Assembly (NCBI GenBank): GCA_012515725.1
Contig: JAAYXU010000325.1
Coordinates: forward strand, 1 to 5,897
DNA length: 5,897 nt
Origin: Clostridiales bacterium
GTDB lineage: Bacteria > Bacillota > Clostridia > Christensenellales > UMGS416
Direction: 5' to 3'
How positions within the stretch are numbered: the stretch's first letter is position 1; each line of letters begins with the position of its first letter. Both the position numbers and the translations under genes were made by a program. The notes below the pieces were generated by a model, which was not told the origin of the DNA, did not search any database, and was given only the letters and a program-made list of their open reading frames with translations. Shown piece by piece: positions 5,505 to 5,897 of the stretch.

Positions 5505-5633
5505 CCGGGGGTCTTGAAGCGCCCTGCGGCTCGCCTGCCACAAAGTCGTAGCGCCCCGGCACTAAACTGAAAATATAAAAGCGTCTACGCAATAATAAAA
5601 CAGTTGCAGTTTAGTGCCGGGCTCGACCCCCGG
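5505..5633. repeat. Outer inverted repeat enclosing hairpin unit 3
   Basis: CCGGGGGTC (5505-5513) is the exact complement of GACCCCCGG (5625-5633). The right arm begins 3 nt after the end of unit 3, while the left arm lies 41 nt before its start. The nesting could define a larger 129-bp element, but with 9-bp GC-rich arms chance pairing is not excluded. Confidence 0.4.
5555..5621. repeat. GGCACTAAA hairpin unit 3, with compensatory changes
   Basis: CCCGGCACTAAACTG (5555-5569) and CAGTTTAGTGCCGGG (5607-5621) form 15 perfect base pairs around a 37-nt A-rich loop. Compared with units 1 and 2 the inner stem changes from AATC to ACTG on the left and in step from GATT to CAGT on the right, so pairing is preserved. 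The loop also contains GCG/CGC at 5581-5590. Confidence 0.8.
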
Positions 5634-5640
5634 GTTTTTG

Positions 5641-5663
5641 GGCACTTTTTTTAAAAAAGTGCC
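5641..5663. repeat. Short palindrome with GGCACT/AGTGCC ends
   Basis: GGCACTTTTTT (5641-5651) pairs with AAAAAAGTGCC (5653-5663) around a single T. The outer six bases are the same as those of the three long hairpin units just upstream. The T-run is inside the stem rather than after it, so it is not a typical terminator. Confidence 0.7.
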
Positions 5664-5710
5664 ATAAAAAAAGAAAGCTCATTCAATCGCTTAAAATATT
5701 GCATTACAAG

Positions 5711-5793
5711 GAAATGCTCAGAGCAAATGCTATCCCCCTGGCCGTGCACTCCCATGGCGGTCGAGGGGTTAGCGGAATGCTGAGAACAAATGC
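5711..5793. repeat. Imperfect hairpin flanked by 20-bp direct repeats
   Basis: GAAATGCTCAGAGCAAATGC (5711-5730) and GGAATGCTGAGAACAAATGC (5774-5793) agree at 17 of 20 positions and are offset by 63 bp. Between them GCTATCCCC (5729-5737) pairs with GGGGTTAGC (5765-5773) with one mismatch, and CCG/CGG pairing continues inward. The arrangement looks like a small structured element with duplicated edges. Confidence 0.5.
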
Positions 5794-5836
5794 ATTAAAC
5801 CACTAAAATTGTGCCAAACAGATAAGACGCTGTCAC

Positions 5837-5858
5837 CCTGCTTTTTACCCAGGGCGAA
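5837..5858. repeat. Dispersed 22-bp repeat, copy 2
   Basis: This copy is identical to 4955-4976 except for one base (A for G after TACCC). It is 39 bp from the right edge, so any longer shared element may continue outside the window. The following DNA is AT-rich and resembles a promoter or leader region, but no start codon with a ribosome site is visible. Confidence 0.65.
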
Positions 5859-5897
5859 TTCATTTACTATACATAATTTAACATATTCCATATAACA

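Larger units (their letters stand above)
4875..5897. other. Repeat-rich non-coding region without a convincing gene
   Basis: About 1 kb with no open reading frame that has both a ribosome site and recognisable protein character. The short frames at 5331-5543 (minus) and 5376-5570 (plus) run through palindromes and look spurious. No tRNA, rRNA or CRISPR array was recognised. The region is instead packed with perfect inverted repeats and dispersed repeats, listed separately. A further small stem occurs at 5356-5370 (CCGATG/CATCGG, 3-nt loop), and GCGTA/TACGC arms lie at 5256-5274 between the first two hairpin units. Confidence 0.7.

Noticed and set aside
5331..5570. Short open reading frames on both strands (5331-5543 minus, 5376-5570 plus)
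   Set aside because: They run through perfect palindromes and hairpin arms, overlap each other on opposite strands, and show no domain, signal or membrane segment. The plus frame has no clear ribosome site at useful spacing.
5172..5621. Possible CRISPR array
   Set aside because: The repeated motif occurs as inverted pairs rather than direct repeats, spacing between units is irregular (120 and 263 bp), and there are no uniform spacers.
5641..5663. Intrinsic terminator
   Set aside because: The T and A runs form the stem itself; no separate T-run follows on either strand and no gene ends nearby.

Overview
The window looks like a chromosomal piece of a spore-forming, GC-rich Clostridia-type Firmicute. 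The main evidence is a full-length gpr gene, encoding the germination protease of endospore formers, in a short form lacking part of the Bacillus C-terminal region. Strong AGGAGG-type ribosome binding sites, AT-rich intergenic DNA around GC-rich genes, and a solute-binding lipoprotein of the type common in Paenibacillus and Clostridia agree with this. The genus cannot be named from the sequence.

Layout: (1) Positions 1-306 are non-coding. They hold the ribosome binding site of a divergent gene that starts at the left edge, one copy of a dispersed intergenic repeat, and a candidate promoter with an overlapping palindrome. (2) Positions 307-3396 on the plus strand form a three-gene cluster: a GntR/HutC-type repressor, a classical short-chain dehydrogenase, and a solute-binding lipoprotein whose start codon overlaps the dehydrogenase stop codon. 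This reads as a small sugar or polyol sensing/uptake/oxidation module, but it has no transporter permease or ATPase in the window. (3) Positions 3377-3751 on the minus strand encode a small membrane-anchored protein with one InlB-type repeat. Its 3' end overlaps the 3' end of the lipoprotein gene by 20 bp. It has its own good promoter. (4) Positions 3927-4874 on the minus strand are gpr. (5) Positions 4875-5897 contain no convincing gene but are dense with inverted and dispersed repeats.

The part least explained by ordinary annotation is the right-hand non-coding kilobase. It contains three related hairpin units beginning GGCACTAAA and ending TTTAGTGCC. The third unit has coordinated changes in both arms that keep the stem perfect. 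A short fourth palindrome has the same GGCACT/AGTGCC ends. Other perfect palindromes and two dispersed repeats lie nearby, and one of those repeats also occurs at the left end of the window. This looks like a cluster of small non-autonomous repeat elements or structured RNA elements; the sequence alone does not decide which.
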